Shown one piece after another: positions 9,683-17,230 of a DNA stretch of 64,000 bases (positions are counted from its first letter, which is position 1; each line of letters opens with the position of its first letter). A program made the position numbers and the translations under genes. The notes under the pieces were generated by a model. The model saw only the letters and a list, made by a program, of their open reading frames with translations, had not been told where the DNA came from and ran no database searches. Origin of the DNA: Pseudomonas entomophila (GTDB lineage: Bacteria > Pseudomonadota > Gammaproteobacteria > Pseudomonadales > Pseudomonadaceae); the NCBI RefSeq assembly GCF_018417595.1, contig NZ_CP070982.1:1451501-1515500 (forward strand). The letters run 5' to 3'.

Positions 9683-9767
9683 TGTAGGAGCGGCTTCAGC
9701 CGCGATGCAGGCGCTGCGGTGGGTGGCACCCGCTTTGCGGGTGATCGCGGCTGAAGCCGCTCCTACA
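9683..9767. repeat. REP pair (BIME), core AGGAGCGGCTTCAGCCGCG
   Basis: Same layout as the copy at 3041-3125: outer inverted REP units with an inner CACCCGCTTTGCGGGTG hairpin. It lies in the spacer between the small gene at 9396-9578 and the terminator of the DUF3108 gene. Confidence 0.9.
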
Positions 9768-9785
9768 GGCGGTGGCGTTGGCCTG

Positions 9786-9812
9786 AAAAAAGAAACCCCG
9801 CACAAGGCGGGG
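9786..9812 (-). terminator. Rho-independent terminator of the purM-purN-DUF3108 transcript
   Basis: On the minus strand GCCCCGCCTTGTGCGGGG forms a GC-rich hairpin followed by TTTCTTTTTT. It lies 25 bases beyond the stop of the DUF3108 gene. Confidence 0.85.
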
Positions 9813-9836
9813 CTTCGGGTATTGCCGGCGGCGGTA

Positions 9837-10547
9837 TCAGTTGCCCTTGACCGCCTTGCCATCGACCGTGCCATCCTGCAGCACGATCACGTACTCCTTG
9901 CCATCGGTCTCGACCTGGCGCAGTTGCACCAGCAGGTAGTCCCAGTCCTTGGCGAACCACAGCTCGGTGATGCGCTTGCTCTGGCTCGGGTCGCGCACGC
10001 GCTCGACCTTGATCGCCTCGACCTGGCCAGCCTTGGTGGCGACTTTTTCGCTGCCCAGGACGCGGAAGTCATAGGTGTCGATCTCGTCACCGTCGACCAC
10101 CTGATAGGTCATGCTCTTCTTGCCCGCTGCTACATCGTGCTGCAGGGCCAGTTGATACGACGACTTGTCCAGCACGCCACGGTTGAGCGGCAGGCTGATG
10201 GCATCGCCGCGGTCGCTGCCGGTGACTTTCTTGCCGGTCCAGTCAAAGCTCAGGTCGACTTTCTTCGCCTTGCCCAGGCCACCGCGCTCGAAGTGATACT
10301 TCTGCGGCAGCAGGGTGTCGTTGTCGAGCTTCAGCGTGCTTTGCTCGGTCAGGCTGGCAATCATCATGGAGGCCTTGAAGTTCAGGTCCCATGTACCGTT
10401 GGCGTTCTTGACCAGGCTGCGTTCGGCGGTACCGCTCATGGGCAGTTGCTTCCAGTCGGCGGTGTAGCTGGCCGCGAACGGCTTCAGGTCAGCTGCCTGG
10501 AGCGGCAGGGCAAGCACGGCGAGAGCCAAGAGCAGGGCGCGACGCAT
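9837..10547 (-). CDS. Exported DUF3108 domain protein
   Basis: A 236-residue protein with a clear signal peptide (MRRALLLALAVLALPLQA, cleavage before ADLKPF). The mature part is beta-rich with the DUF3108 pattern: a start resembling FAASYTADW and later LWFAKDWDYLLVQLRQVE. The family is exported and of unknown function; a lipocalin-like or outer-envelope role is only a guess. The start is set by an AGGAGAA site immediately upstream. It lies 8 bases after purN and shares its terminator, but nothing in the sequence links it to purine synthesis. Confidence 0.82.
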   Translation of the reverse strand: MRRALLLALAVLALPLQAADLKPFAASYTADWKQLPMSGTAERSLVKNANGTWDLNFKASMMIASLTEQSTLKLDNDTLLPQKYHFERGGLGKAKKVDLSFDWTGKKVTGSDRGDAISLPLNRGVLDKSSYQLALQHDVAAGKKSMTYQVVDGDEIDTYDFRVLGSEKVATKAGQVEAIKVERVRDPSQSKRITELWFAKDWDYLLVQLRQVETDGKEYVIVLQDGTVDGKAVKGN

Positions 10548-10555
10548 AAGTTCTC

Positions 10556-11209
10556 CTAATTTCGAATCAAGTGACCGCTGGCCGCCAGCGGCTGGCCATC
10601 CAGTAATGCACCCTGTTCGCCCAGACGCAAGCGTCCTTCGGCGAACCAGCGCACCGCCAGCGGGTAGATCAGGTGTTCCTGCACATGTACCCGCTGGGCC
10701 AGCGTCTGCGGCGTGTCGCCCGCAACCACCGGAACCACAGCCTGTACGACCAGAGGCCCGCCATCGAGTTCCTCGGTGACGAAGTGCACGCTGCAGCCGT
10801 GTTCCCGGTCGCCAGCCTCCAGCGCGCGCTGGTGGGTGTGCAGGCCTTTGTACAACGGCAGCAATGACGGATGTATGTTGAGCAGGCGGCCGTGATAGTG
10901 ACGCACGAAACCGCCGCTGAGAATGCGCATGAAGCCGGCCAGCACCACCAGGTCGGGGGCGAAGCCGTCGATCAGCGCCATCAGCGCCGTGTCGAAGGCC
11001 TCGCGGCCGTCGAAGCCGGTGTGTTCGAGCACGGCCGTGTCGATGCCGGCAGCCTTCGAGCGCTCGAGGCCGTAGGCATCGGCGCGGTTGGAGATCACCG
11101 CGCGGATGCACGCCGGGCTGTCACTGGCGCTGGTACTGTCGATCAGCGCCTGCAGGTTGCTGCCGGAACCCGACAGCAACACCACCACGTTACAGGTCTT
11201 GCCCGGCAT
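10556..11209 (-). CDS. purN: Phosphoribosylglycinamide formyltransferase PurN
   Basis: Third step of purine synthesis: transfers formyl from 10-formyl-THF to GAR. The 217-residue protein begins [20 protein letters not shown] (phosphate-binding loop) and carries the catalytic set N-H-D: the signature HGRLLNIHPSLLPLYKG gives the Asn and His, and VHFVTEELDGGPLV gives the Asp. Its ATG overlaps the purM stop (TGATG), so the two are translationally coupled. Length is normal. Confidence 0.94.
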   Translation of the reverse strand: MPGKTCNVVVLLSGSGSNLQALIDSTSASDSPACIRAVISNRADAYGLERSKAAGIDTAVLEHTGFDGREAFDTALMALIDGFAPDLVVLAGFMRILSGGFVRHYHGRLLNIHPSLLPLYKGLHTHQRALEAGDREHGCSVHFVTEELDGGPLVVQAVVPVVAGDTPQTLAQRVHVQEHLIYPLAVRWFAEGRLRLGEQGALLDGQPLAASGHLIRN

Positions 11210-12267
11210 CAGTGTGCCTTGAGGTTGTGCAGCTCGACCTGGGCGGCGCCTTCGGCGGCCACGTCGATACGGCCGATCACCCAAGGCTGCTCGCCTTCGG
11301 CGCGCAGCACGTTCAGGGCGTTTTCGACCTGGTCCTGGGCCACGCAGATGACCATGCCCACGCCGCAGTTCAGCACGCGGTGCATTTCATGCTCGTCGAC
11401 GTTGCCTTTTTCCTGCAGGAAGTCGAACACCACCGGGCGCTGCCAGCTGGCCACGTCGACCACGGCCTGGGCGTTTTTCGGGAGCACGCGCGGGATGTTG
11501 TCCAGCAGGCCGCCACCGGTGATGTGGGCCATGGCCTTCACCGCGCCGGTCTGCTTGATCAGTTGCAGCAGCGGCTTGACGTAGATGCGGGTCGGGGCCA
11601 TCAGCAGGTCGGCCAGCGGCTTGCCATTGAGCTGGGTGTTGTCGATGTCGGTGCCGGAGACTTCGAGGATCTTGCGGATCAACGAGTAGCCGTTGGAGTG
11701 CGGGCCGGAGGATGGCAGGGCGATCAGGGCGTCGCCGGTGACCACTTTCGAGCCGTCGATGATGTCGGCCTTTTCCACCACGCCGACGCAGAAGCCGGCC
11801 AGGTCGTAATCCTCGCCTTCGTACATGCCTGGCATTTCAGCGGTTTCACCACCGACCAGCGAGCAGCCGGCCAGTTCGCAACCGGCGCCGATACCGGTGA
11901 CCACGGTGGCGGCCACGTCGACGTTGAGCTTGCCGGTGGCGTAGTAGTCGAGGAAGAACAGCGGCTCTGCGCCGCACACCACCAGGTCGTTGACGCACAT
12001 GGCGACCAGGTCCTGGCCGATGCTGTCGTGCTTGTTCAGGTTTAATGCCAGGCGCAGTTTGGTGCCGACGCCGTCGGTGCCGGAGACCAGCACCGGCTGT
12101 TTGTAGCCGGCCGGGATCTCGCAGAGGGCGCCGAAGCCGCCCAGGCCACCCATGACTTCAGGGCGTGCGGTGCGCTTGGCGACGCCCTTGATGCGTTCGA
12201 CCAGTGCTTCGCCGGCGTCGATGTCTACACCGGCGTCCTTGTAGCTCAGGGAGGGTTGCTTGCTCAT
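11209..12267 (-). CDS. purM: Phosphoribosylformylglycinamidine cyclo-ligase PurM (AIR synthetase)
   Basis: Fifth step of purine synthesis: ATP-dependent closure of FGAM to AIR. The 352-residue product starts [20 protein letters not shown] and has the family motifs [27 protein letters not shown] and [18 protein letters not shown] plus a C-terminal THITGGG-like stretch ([14 protein letters not shown]). It is the first gene of a minus-strand operon with purN. A 344-base spacer separates it from the divergent DUF2066 gene. Confidence 0.95.
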   Translation of the reverse strand: MSKQPSLSYKDAGVDIDAGEALVERIKGVAKRTARPEVMGGLGGFGALCEIPAGYKQPVLVSGTDGVGTKLRLALNLNKHDSIGQDLVAMCVNDLVVCGAEPLFFLDYYATGKLNVDVAATVVTGIGAGCELAGCSLVGGETAEMPGMYEGEDYDLAGFCVGVVEKADIIDGSKVVTGDALIALPSSGPHSNGYSLIRKILEVSGTDIDNTQLNGKPLADLLMAPTRIYVKPLLQLIKQTGAVKAMAHITGGGLLDNIPRVLPKNAQAVVDVASWQRPVVFDFLQEKGNVDEHEMHRVLNCGVGMVICVAQDQVENALNVLRAEGEQPWVIGRIDVAAEGAAQVELHNLKAH

Positions 12268-12611
12268 TGATCCAGGCCTTTAAGAGGGAGGGATTCGTGG
12301 AAAACGACCGGGACGGCCAAGGCCGGCTGCAAGGTGCGGCGGCTGCCTGTTCGTCACTGGTCTGCGAAGGCGCGCGATTTTATCAGGGTTGCCCCTCAGC
12401 GGCCATCCTCAGGCCGACGGACTGGCCGGAAAATGTCGGCGGAATCAGTGTTTCAAAGTGTGCGACTGGTTGCCGCGCCTATGCCTGTATAAGGTATACC
12501 CATGGCGACGGGCGCCAATGGCCGGGTTCGTGAAGCATTTTCCGGCCCGACGCGGTCACAGTCGTGCGACTGGCGCGTGTCGCCCCATGGTTATCTGGAC
12601 AGGAATCCTCA
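12268..12611. other. Divergent intergenic spacer, purM / DUF2066 gene
   Basis: 344 bases with no convincing gene; several short frames exist but none has both a ribosome site and a recognisable product. The spacer must hold the promoters of purM (leftward) and of the DUF2066 gene (rightward). A TATAAGGTATACC stretch at 12488-12500 is the best rightward -10-like sequence, without a clear -35. I could not identify a PurR-type operator. Confidence 0.5.
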
Positions 12612-13664
12612 ATGCGTCTTCTCAACTACTTCGCTGCGGGTTGCCTGGCTTTCGTCGCTGCCGCGGCGCAAGCCGATACCGTTTCCGGCCTTTACCAGGT
12701 GCGTGAACCGCTCGAAGGGCAGGGCGGCGAGGCGCGCGCCCAGGCCACCAGCAAAGCCCTGGACACGCTGGTGCTGCGCCTGACCGGCGACCCCAAGGCA
12801 CCGCAGAATCCTGCACTGGCTGCCTTGCGCAAGGATCCGCAGCAGATCATCAACCAGGTCGGCACCGAGGCCGGGCCGCCCGAGTCGGTGCTGGTCGAGT
12901 TCGATCCGGGCAGTACCGAGCGCGCCTTGCGCCAGGCGGGCCTGGCCTTGTGGGGCAACAACCGGCCATCGATTCTGGTCTGGTGGCTGAACGACAACGT
13001 CGAGGGCAGCAACCTTATCGGTGATGGCCAGAGCAGCGCCGAGCCCCTGCGCCGCGCCGCGCAGCACCGTGGCCTGCCACTGCGCCTGCCGTTGGCCGAT
13101 CTGCAGGAGCAGTTGGTTGCCAACGCCAAGCAGCTTGAGGGCAGCGACCCGGCGCCCTTGCGCGAAGCATCCGAGCGCTATGGCGCCAATGCCCTGCTGG
13201 CGGTGCATGCCCACGAGGCCGAAGGCAAGTGGCAGGGTAAATGGCAACTGTGGCTGGGCGACCAGCGCGAGCAGGGCAGCGCTGAAGGCGCCGACCAGGC
13301 AGCCCTGGCGGACGCATTGATGCTGGCGGTGAGCAATCGACTGGCGCCGCGTTACGTCACCCGCCCGGGTGCCAGCAGTGACCTGCAGATCCAGGTGCAA
13401 GGCATGAACCTGCAACGCTACGCCGAGCTTGCCCGTGTGCTCGAGCCCTATGGTCCGCGGCTGCAGATGATCGAGGGCGCGACCTTGACCTACGCCGTCA
13501 CCGGCAATCGTGATCAATTGCGCGCTCAGTTGAGCCTGGCCAGGTTGCAGGAACTGCCTGCCGATCAGGTGCCTGCAACGCCGCCGGCGGCGTCTCAGGC
13601 TGAGCCTGGCGTGGCGTTGCCCACGCCACCCAGGCCGTTCGACGGCCTGCGTTTTCGCTGGTAA
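12612..13664 (+). CDS. Exported DUF2066 domain protein
   Basis: A 350-residue protein with a signal peptide (MRLLNYFAAGCLAFVAAAAQA, mature DTVSGLYQV). The body matches the DUF2066 pattern found in gamma-proteobacteria: an N-terminal domain that begins LYQVREPLEG and a middle part with RPSILVWWLNDNVEGSNLI. The C-terminus is Ala/Pro-rich (TPPAASQAEPG). Function is unknown. ATG 12612 is chosen over an upstream GTG because it starts the signal peptide. It is followed after 12 bases by perM, so the two are probably co-transcribed. Confidence 0.8.
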   Translation: MRLLNYFAAGCLAFVAAAAQADTVSGLYQVREPLEGQGGEARAQATSKALDTLVLRLTGDPKAPQNPALAALRKDPQQIINQVGTEAGPPESVLVEFDPGSTERALRQAGLALWGNNRPSILVWWLNDNVEGSNLIGDGQSSAEPLRRAAQHRGLPLRLPLADLQEQLVANAKQLEGSDPAPLREASERYGANALLAVHAHEAEGKWQGKWQLWLGDQREQGSAEGADQAALADALMLAVSNRLAPRYVTRPGASSDLQIQVQGMNLQRYAELARVLEPYGPRLQMIEGATLTYAVTGNRDQLRAQLSLARLQELPADQVPATPPAASQAEPGVALPTPPRPFDGLRFRW

Positions 13665-13676
13665 GGAGTAACCTGC

Positions 13677-14750
13677 ATGATCGAACTGCGTCGCTGGATC
13701 TGGCTGGGCGCTGCCCTGCTGGTCGCCGTGTTGCTGTATTTGCTGCACAACATTCTTTCACCGTTCCTGGTGGGCATTCTTCTCGCCTACCTGGCAGATC
13801 CACTGGTCGACCGCCTGGAGCGGGCAGGGCTGTCGCGAACCTGGGGCGTGGTGGTGGTGTTCAGCCTGTTCACCCTGATCTTCCTGGCCCTGCTGCTGGT
13901 GCTGATCCCCATGCTGGCCAAGCAGCTGCTGCGCCTGTACGAACTGGCGCCACAGATGCTCGACTGGCTGCAGCACGTGGCCTTGCCCTGGGTGCAGAGC
14001 CGGCTGGGCCTGGCCGACGGCTTCTGGAAATTCGACAAGATCAAGGCCGCCATCGGCGAACACATGGGCCAGACCACCGATATCGTCGGTGTGCTGCTGT
14101 CCCAGGCCACCGCCTCCAGCCTGGCGCTGATCGGTTGGCTGGCCAACCTGGTGCTGATCCCGGTGGTGGGCTTCTACCTGTTGCGTGACTGGGACCTGAT
14201 GATGGCCAAGCTGCGCAGCCTGTTGCCGCGCCAGCGCGAGTCGCAGGTGGTGGGGCTGGCAGGGGAGTGCCATGAGGTGCTCGGGGCGTTCGTGCGTGGC
14301 CAACTGCTGGTGATGCTCGCCCTGGGCGTCATCTATTCCACCGGCCTGATGCTGGTGGGCCTGGAACTTGGCCTGCTGATCGGCATGCTGGCAGGGCTGG
14401 CGGCGATCGTGCCTTACATGGGTTTCATCATCGGCATCGGCGCGGCGCTGGTGGCCGGATTGTTCCAGTTCGGTGGCGAGCTGTACCCGATGCTGGGTAT
14501 CGTCGCGGTGTTCATGGTCGGGCAGGCGCTCGAGGGGATGGTGCTGACGCCGCTGCTGGTGGGGGACCGCATCGGCCTGCACCCGGTGGCGGTGATCTTC
14601 GCCATCCTGGCCGGTGGCGAGCTGTTCGGCTTCACTGGCGTGTTGCTGGCCTTGCCGGTGGCGGCGGTGATCATGGTGCTGCTGCGGCATGTGCACGACC
14701 TGTACAAAGAGTCGGACATGTATGCCGGGGAGATTGACCCGGACCTATAG
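13677..14750 (+). CDS. AI-2E/PerM family inner-membrane permease
   Basis: A 357-residue polytopic protein of the AI-2E (TqsA/PerM) family. There are two or three membrane spans at the N-terminus (residues 7-50 and 57-85), a central cytoplasmic helical region, and the conserved C-terminal block of about five spans (LALIGWLANLVLIPVVGFYLL, ALGVIYSTGLMLVGLELGLL, AAIVPYMGFIIGIGAALVAG). The family motif PYxG occurs as VPYMGF. Substrate is unknown; AI-2 export was shown for TqsA only, and other members move ions or are uncharacterised. An AAGGAG site precedes the ATG. Confidence 0.87.
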   Translation: MIELRRWIWLGAALLVAVLLYLLHNILSPFLVGILLAYLADPLVDRLERAGLSRTWGVVVVFSLFTLIFLALLLVLIPMLAKQLLRLYELAPQMLDWLQHVALPWVQSRLGLADGFWKFDKIKAAIGEHMGQTTDIVGVLLSQATASSLALIGWLANLVLIPVVGFYLLRDWDLMMAKLRSLLPRQRESQVVGLAGECHEVLGAFVRGQLLVMLALGVIYSTGLMLVGLELGLLIGMLAGLAAIVPYMGFIIGIGAALVAGLFQFGGELYPMLGIVAVFMVGQALEGMVLTPLLVGDRIGLHPVAVIFAILAGGELFGFTGVLLALPVAAVIMVLLRHVHDLYKESDMYAGEIDPDL

Positions 14751-14757
14751 CGATTGT

Positions 14758-14812
14758 TCGCCGGCAAGCCGGCCCCTGCCTGGATCTCCTGTAGGGGCCG
14801 GCTTGCCGGCGA
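14758..14812. repeat. REP pair, core GCCGGCTTGCCGGC
   Basis: TCGCCGGCAAGCCGGCCCCT at the left is exactly inverted at the right, with a 15-base spacer. It stands between perM and hda, eight bases after the perM stop, and may help end that transcript. Confidence 0.9.
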
Positions 14813-14969
14813 TGGGCTGCTGGGCAGCCTCGATATGGTGAAAAGCCATGCAACTTATTGATTTTACATATGCTATTCCCCTCTCCGATTGTGCCGCCCG
14901 CGTTGCGGGTATAGACTTTGCACACTGTTCACCAAAGGCCCCCTGCGGTCCCCGCGACCGCCCGCGAGC

Positions 14970-15674
14970 ATGAAACCGATCCAGTTGCCCCTGGGTGTGC
15001 GTCTGCGCGATGACGCCACCTTCATCAACTACTACCCGGGCGCCAATGCCGCGGCATTGGGCTACGTCGAGCGGTTGTGCGAAGCCGACGCCGGCTGGAC
15101 CGAGAGCCTCATCTATCTATGGGGCAAGCAGGGCGTTGGTCGCACCCACCTGCTGCAGGCCGCCACCCACCGTTTCCAGCAGTTGGGCGAGCCCGCTGTC
15201 TATCTGCCGCTCGCGCAATTGCTCGACCGTGGCGTCGAGTTGCTCGACCATCTCGAGCAGTACGAACTGGTGTGCATTGACGACCTGCATGTGATCGCAG
15301 GCAAGGCGGACTGGGAAGAGGCCATGTTCCACCTGTTCAACCGCCTGCGTGACAGCGGTCGACGCCTGCTGCTGGCCGCGTCCAGCTCGCCCCGCGAACT
15401 GCCGATCAAGCTGGCGGACCTCAAGTCCCGGCTTACCCTCGCGTTGATTTTCCAGATGCGCGGCATGTCAGACGAAGACAAGCTGCGCGCCTTGCAGTTG
15501 CGCGCTTCGCGCCGCGGCCTGCACCTGACCGATGAGGTCGGCCACTTCATCCTGACCCGCGGCACGCGCAGCATGAGCGCCCTGTTCGACTTGCTCGAGC
15601 GCCTCGACCAGGCTTCGCTGCAGGCCCAGCGCAAGCTGACCATCCCGTTCCTCAAGGAAACCCTGGGCTGGTAA
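14970..15674 (+). CDS. hda: DnaA regulatory inactivator Hda
   Basis: A 234-residue AAA+ protein that with the beta clamp stimulates DnaA-ATP hydrolysis and prevents re-initiation. It starts MKPIQLPLGVRLRDDATFIN; the hexapeptide-like QLPLGV near the start fits the clamp-binding motif. Walker A is GKQGVGRTHLL, Walker B VCIDDLHVI, with sensor motifs further on (KSRLTLALIFQM). The C-terminal DNA-binding domain of DnaA is absent, as expected. ATG 14970 gives the usual family length; an upstream in-frame start would add a Cys/Arg-rich stretch unlike Hda. Confidence 0.92.
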   Translation: MKPIQLPLGVRLRDDATFINYYPGANAAALGYVERLCEADAGWTESLIYLWGKQGVGRTHLLQAATHRFQQLGEPAVYLPLAQLLDRGVELLDHLEQYELVCIDDLHVIAGKADWEEAMFHLFNRLRDSGRRLLLAASSSPRELPIKLADLKSRLTLALIFQMRGMSDEDKLRALQLRASRRGLHLTDEVGHFILTRGTRSMSALFDLLERLDQASLQAQRKLTIPFLKETLGW

Positions 15675-15800
15675 GCCCTTCAAGCCGGGGCTTGCAGCCT
15701 CGAAACAGAAAAGTCACATGTTTTTCGATAAAATTTGCAAATGGTCCCGATAGAAGGCATAGTTTCCCCCTTCTAAAGGATTACAGACACGGTCGTGCCC

Positions 15801-16436
15801 ATGCTGAAGCGCTTCGCACCCCTCGTGCCACTTGCACTTGTGACCCTGTTGTTCGGTTGCGCCTCCCAAGGCCCGGTCTCGCAGCAGCAGGATCAACACC
15901 ACATCGCCGCCCAGTCGATCAATTCGAAGGCCTCCGCTTCTTCCGTATTCGGTGAGGAAGAACTGGCCACCGAAGAAGACATGGACGCATTCTCCAGCAA
16001 TGGCAAGCCCTACCAGCTGCCTGTGCTGGCCGACAGCATTCTCGAGCGCGGCATGTCGTTGATCGGCACCCGCTACCGCTTTGGCGGCACCTCGGAGCAG
16101 TCGGGCTTCGATTGCAGCGGTTTCATCGGCTATCTCTTCCGCGAGGAAGCGGGCATGAACCTGCCGCGCTCGACCCGCGAGATGATCAACGTCGACGCCC
16201 CCAAGGTTGCACGCAACAAGCTCAAGCCTGGCGACCTGCTGTTCTTCAGCACCAACGGCCGTGGCCGCGTGAGCCACGCCGGCATCTACCTGGGTGACAA
16301 CCAGTTCATCCACTCCAGCAGCCGCCGCAGCGGTGGCGTGCGTATCGACAGCCTGGGCGATCGCTACTGGAGCAAAACCTTCATCGAGGCCAAACGCGCG
16401 CTCGCCATGGCGCCGACCACGATCTCGCGCAATTGA
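15801..16436 (+). CDS. NlpC/P60 family lipoprotein (probable peptidoglycan endopeptidase), first of two
   Basis: A 211-residue lipoprotein: signal peptide with lipobox LLFGC (lipidated C20), a flexible low-complexity linker, then a C-terminal NlpC/P60 domain. The cysteine-peptidase residues are C105 in GFDCSGF, H159 in VSHAGIYL and H171 in FIHSSS. Such enzymes cut peptide cross-links of peptidoglycan (MepS/Spr type). ATG 15801 is preferred to a GTG two codons upstream. A paralogue follows at 16583. Confidence 0.87.
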   Translation: MLKRFAPLVPLALVTLLFGCASQGPVSQQQDQHHIAAQSINSKASASSVFGEEELATEEDMDAFSSNGKPYQLPVLADSILERGMSLIGTRYRFGGTSEQSGFDCSGFIGYLFREEAGMNLPRSTREMINVDAPKVARNKLKPGDLLFFSTNGRGRVSHAGIYLGDNQFIHSSSRRSGGVRIDSLGDRYWSKTFIEAKRALAMAPTTISRN

Positions 16437-16461
16437 TTTGATATCAAAATGCTGTACTCTC

Positions 16462-16497
16462 GCACGGCGGCGTAGCTGAAAAAGCTCGCCGCCGTGC
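16462..16497. terminator. Long GC-rich hairpin between the two NlpC/P60 genes
   Basis: GCACGGCGGCG and CGCCGCCGTGC are exact inverted arms; the inner AGCT/AGCT pair extends the stem. No T-run follows, so this may be an attenuator or mRNA-stability element and not a classical terminator. A 12-base palindrome TTTGATATCAAA lies just upstream (16437-16448). Confidence 0.55.
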
Positions 16498-16582
16498 GCA
16501 TTTACAGAAAGCGTCTAATCTAATTTCTCAACTCTTTTGGCTTCGGCTGCGGCCGGACGGTCTTCGACAGGACGTTACCATC

Positions 16583-17119
16583 ATGGCGATGTTGGCGCGC
16601 TTCGCACTCCTTTCCCTCGCGGCACTGCTCGCCGCCTGTTCGAGCCGCGCCCCGGCGCCTGCGCCGACGTCCAAGCCCCAGGTATCGTTCAGTCAGCAGC
16701 CGGCCTCCTCGCCAGCCGCGGACGATGTGCTGTTCCGCGCCATCGGCTTGGTGGGCACGCCCTACCGTTGGGGTGGCAACACGCCGGACTCCGGCTTCGA
16801 TTGCAGCGGCCTGATCGGCTACGTCTACCGTGATGCCGCCGGCATCAGCCTACCGCGCACCACCCGCGACATGATCGTGATGCGTGCGCCGAACGTGGAT
16901 ATCAACGCCCTGCAGTCAGGCGACCTGGTGTTCTTCGCCACCGGTGGTGGTTCGCAGGTCAGCCATGCCGGAATCTACGTGGGCGAGGGCCGCTTCGTGC
17001 ATGCGCCGTCCACCGGCGGCACCGTGCGCCTGGACTACCTGTCCAGCAATTACTGGTCCCGCGCCTACCTGCAGGCCAAGCGCGTGCTGCCGCCTGGCCA
17101 CTTGGCGCAGAACCCTTGA
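16583..17119 (+). CDS. NlpC/P60 family lipoprotein, second of two
   Basis: A 178-residue paralogue of the preceding gene. Signal peptide and lipobox LLAAC (C19) are followed by a short Ala/Pro linker and an NlpC/P60 domain with C74 (GFDCSGL), H128 (VSHAGIYV) and H140 (RFVHAPS). The linker is about 30 residues shorter than in the first copy, which would place the catalytic domain closer to the membrane. Tandem duplication is the likely origin. No ribosome site is obvious. Confidence 0.87.
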   Translation: MAMLARFALLSLAALLAACSSRAPAPAPTSKPQVSFSQQPASSPAADDVLFRAIGLVGTPYRWGGNTPDSGFDCSGLIGYVYRDAAGISLPRTTRDMIVMRAPNVDINALQSGDLVFFATGGGSQVSHAGIYVGEGRFVHAPSTGGTVRLDYLSSNYWSRAYLQAKRVLPPGHLAQNP

Positions 17120-17230
17120 CCAGGTGGGCGTGCCCTTGATCGGGACCGCCCCGCACTATTCTTCTACCGCTACTCCCTGCGCTTTGCCGATCAGGATGTC
17201 TGTCCCATAACGACATCCCTGGAGCGGTTC

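Noticed and set aside
12564..12611. Upstream GTG start for the DUF2066 protein
   Set aside because: It would put 16 residues in front of a clear signal peptide.
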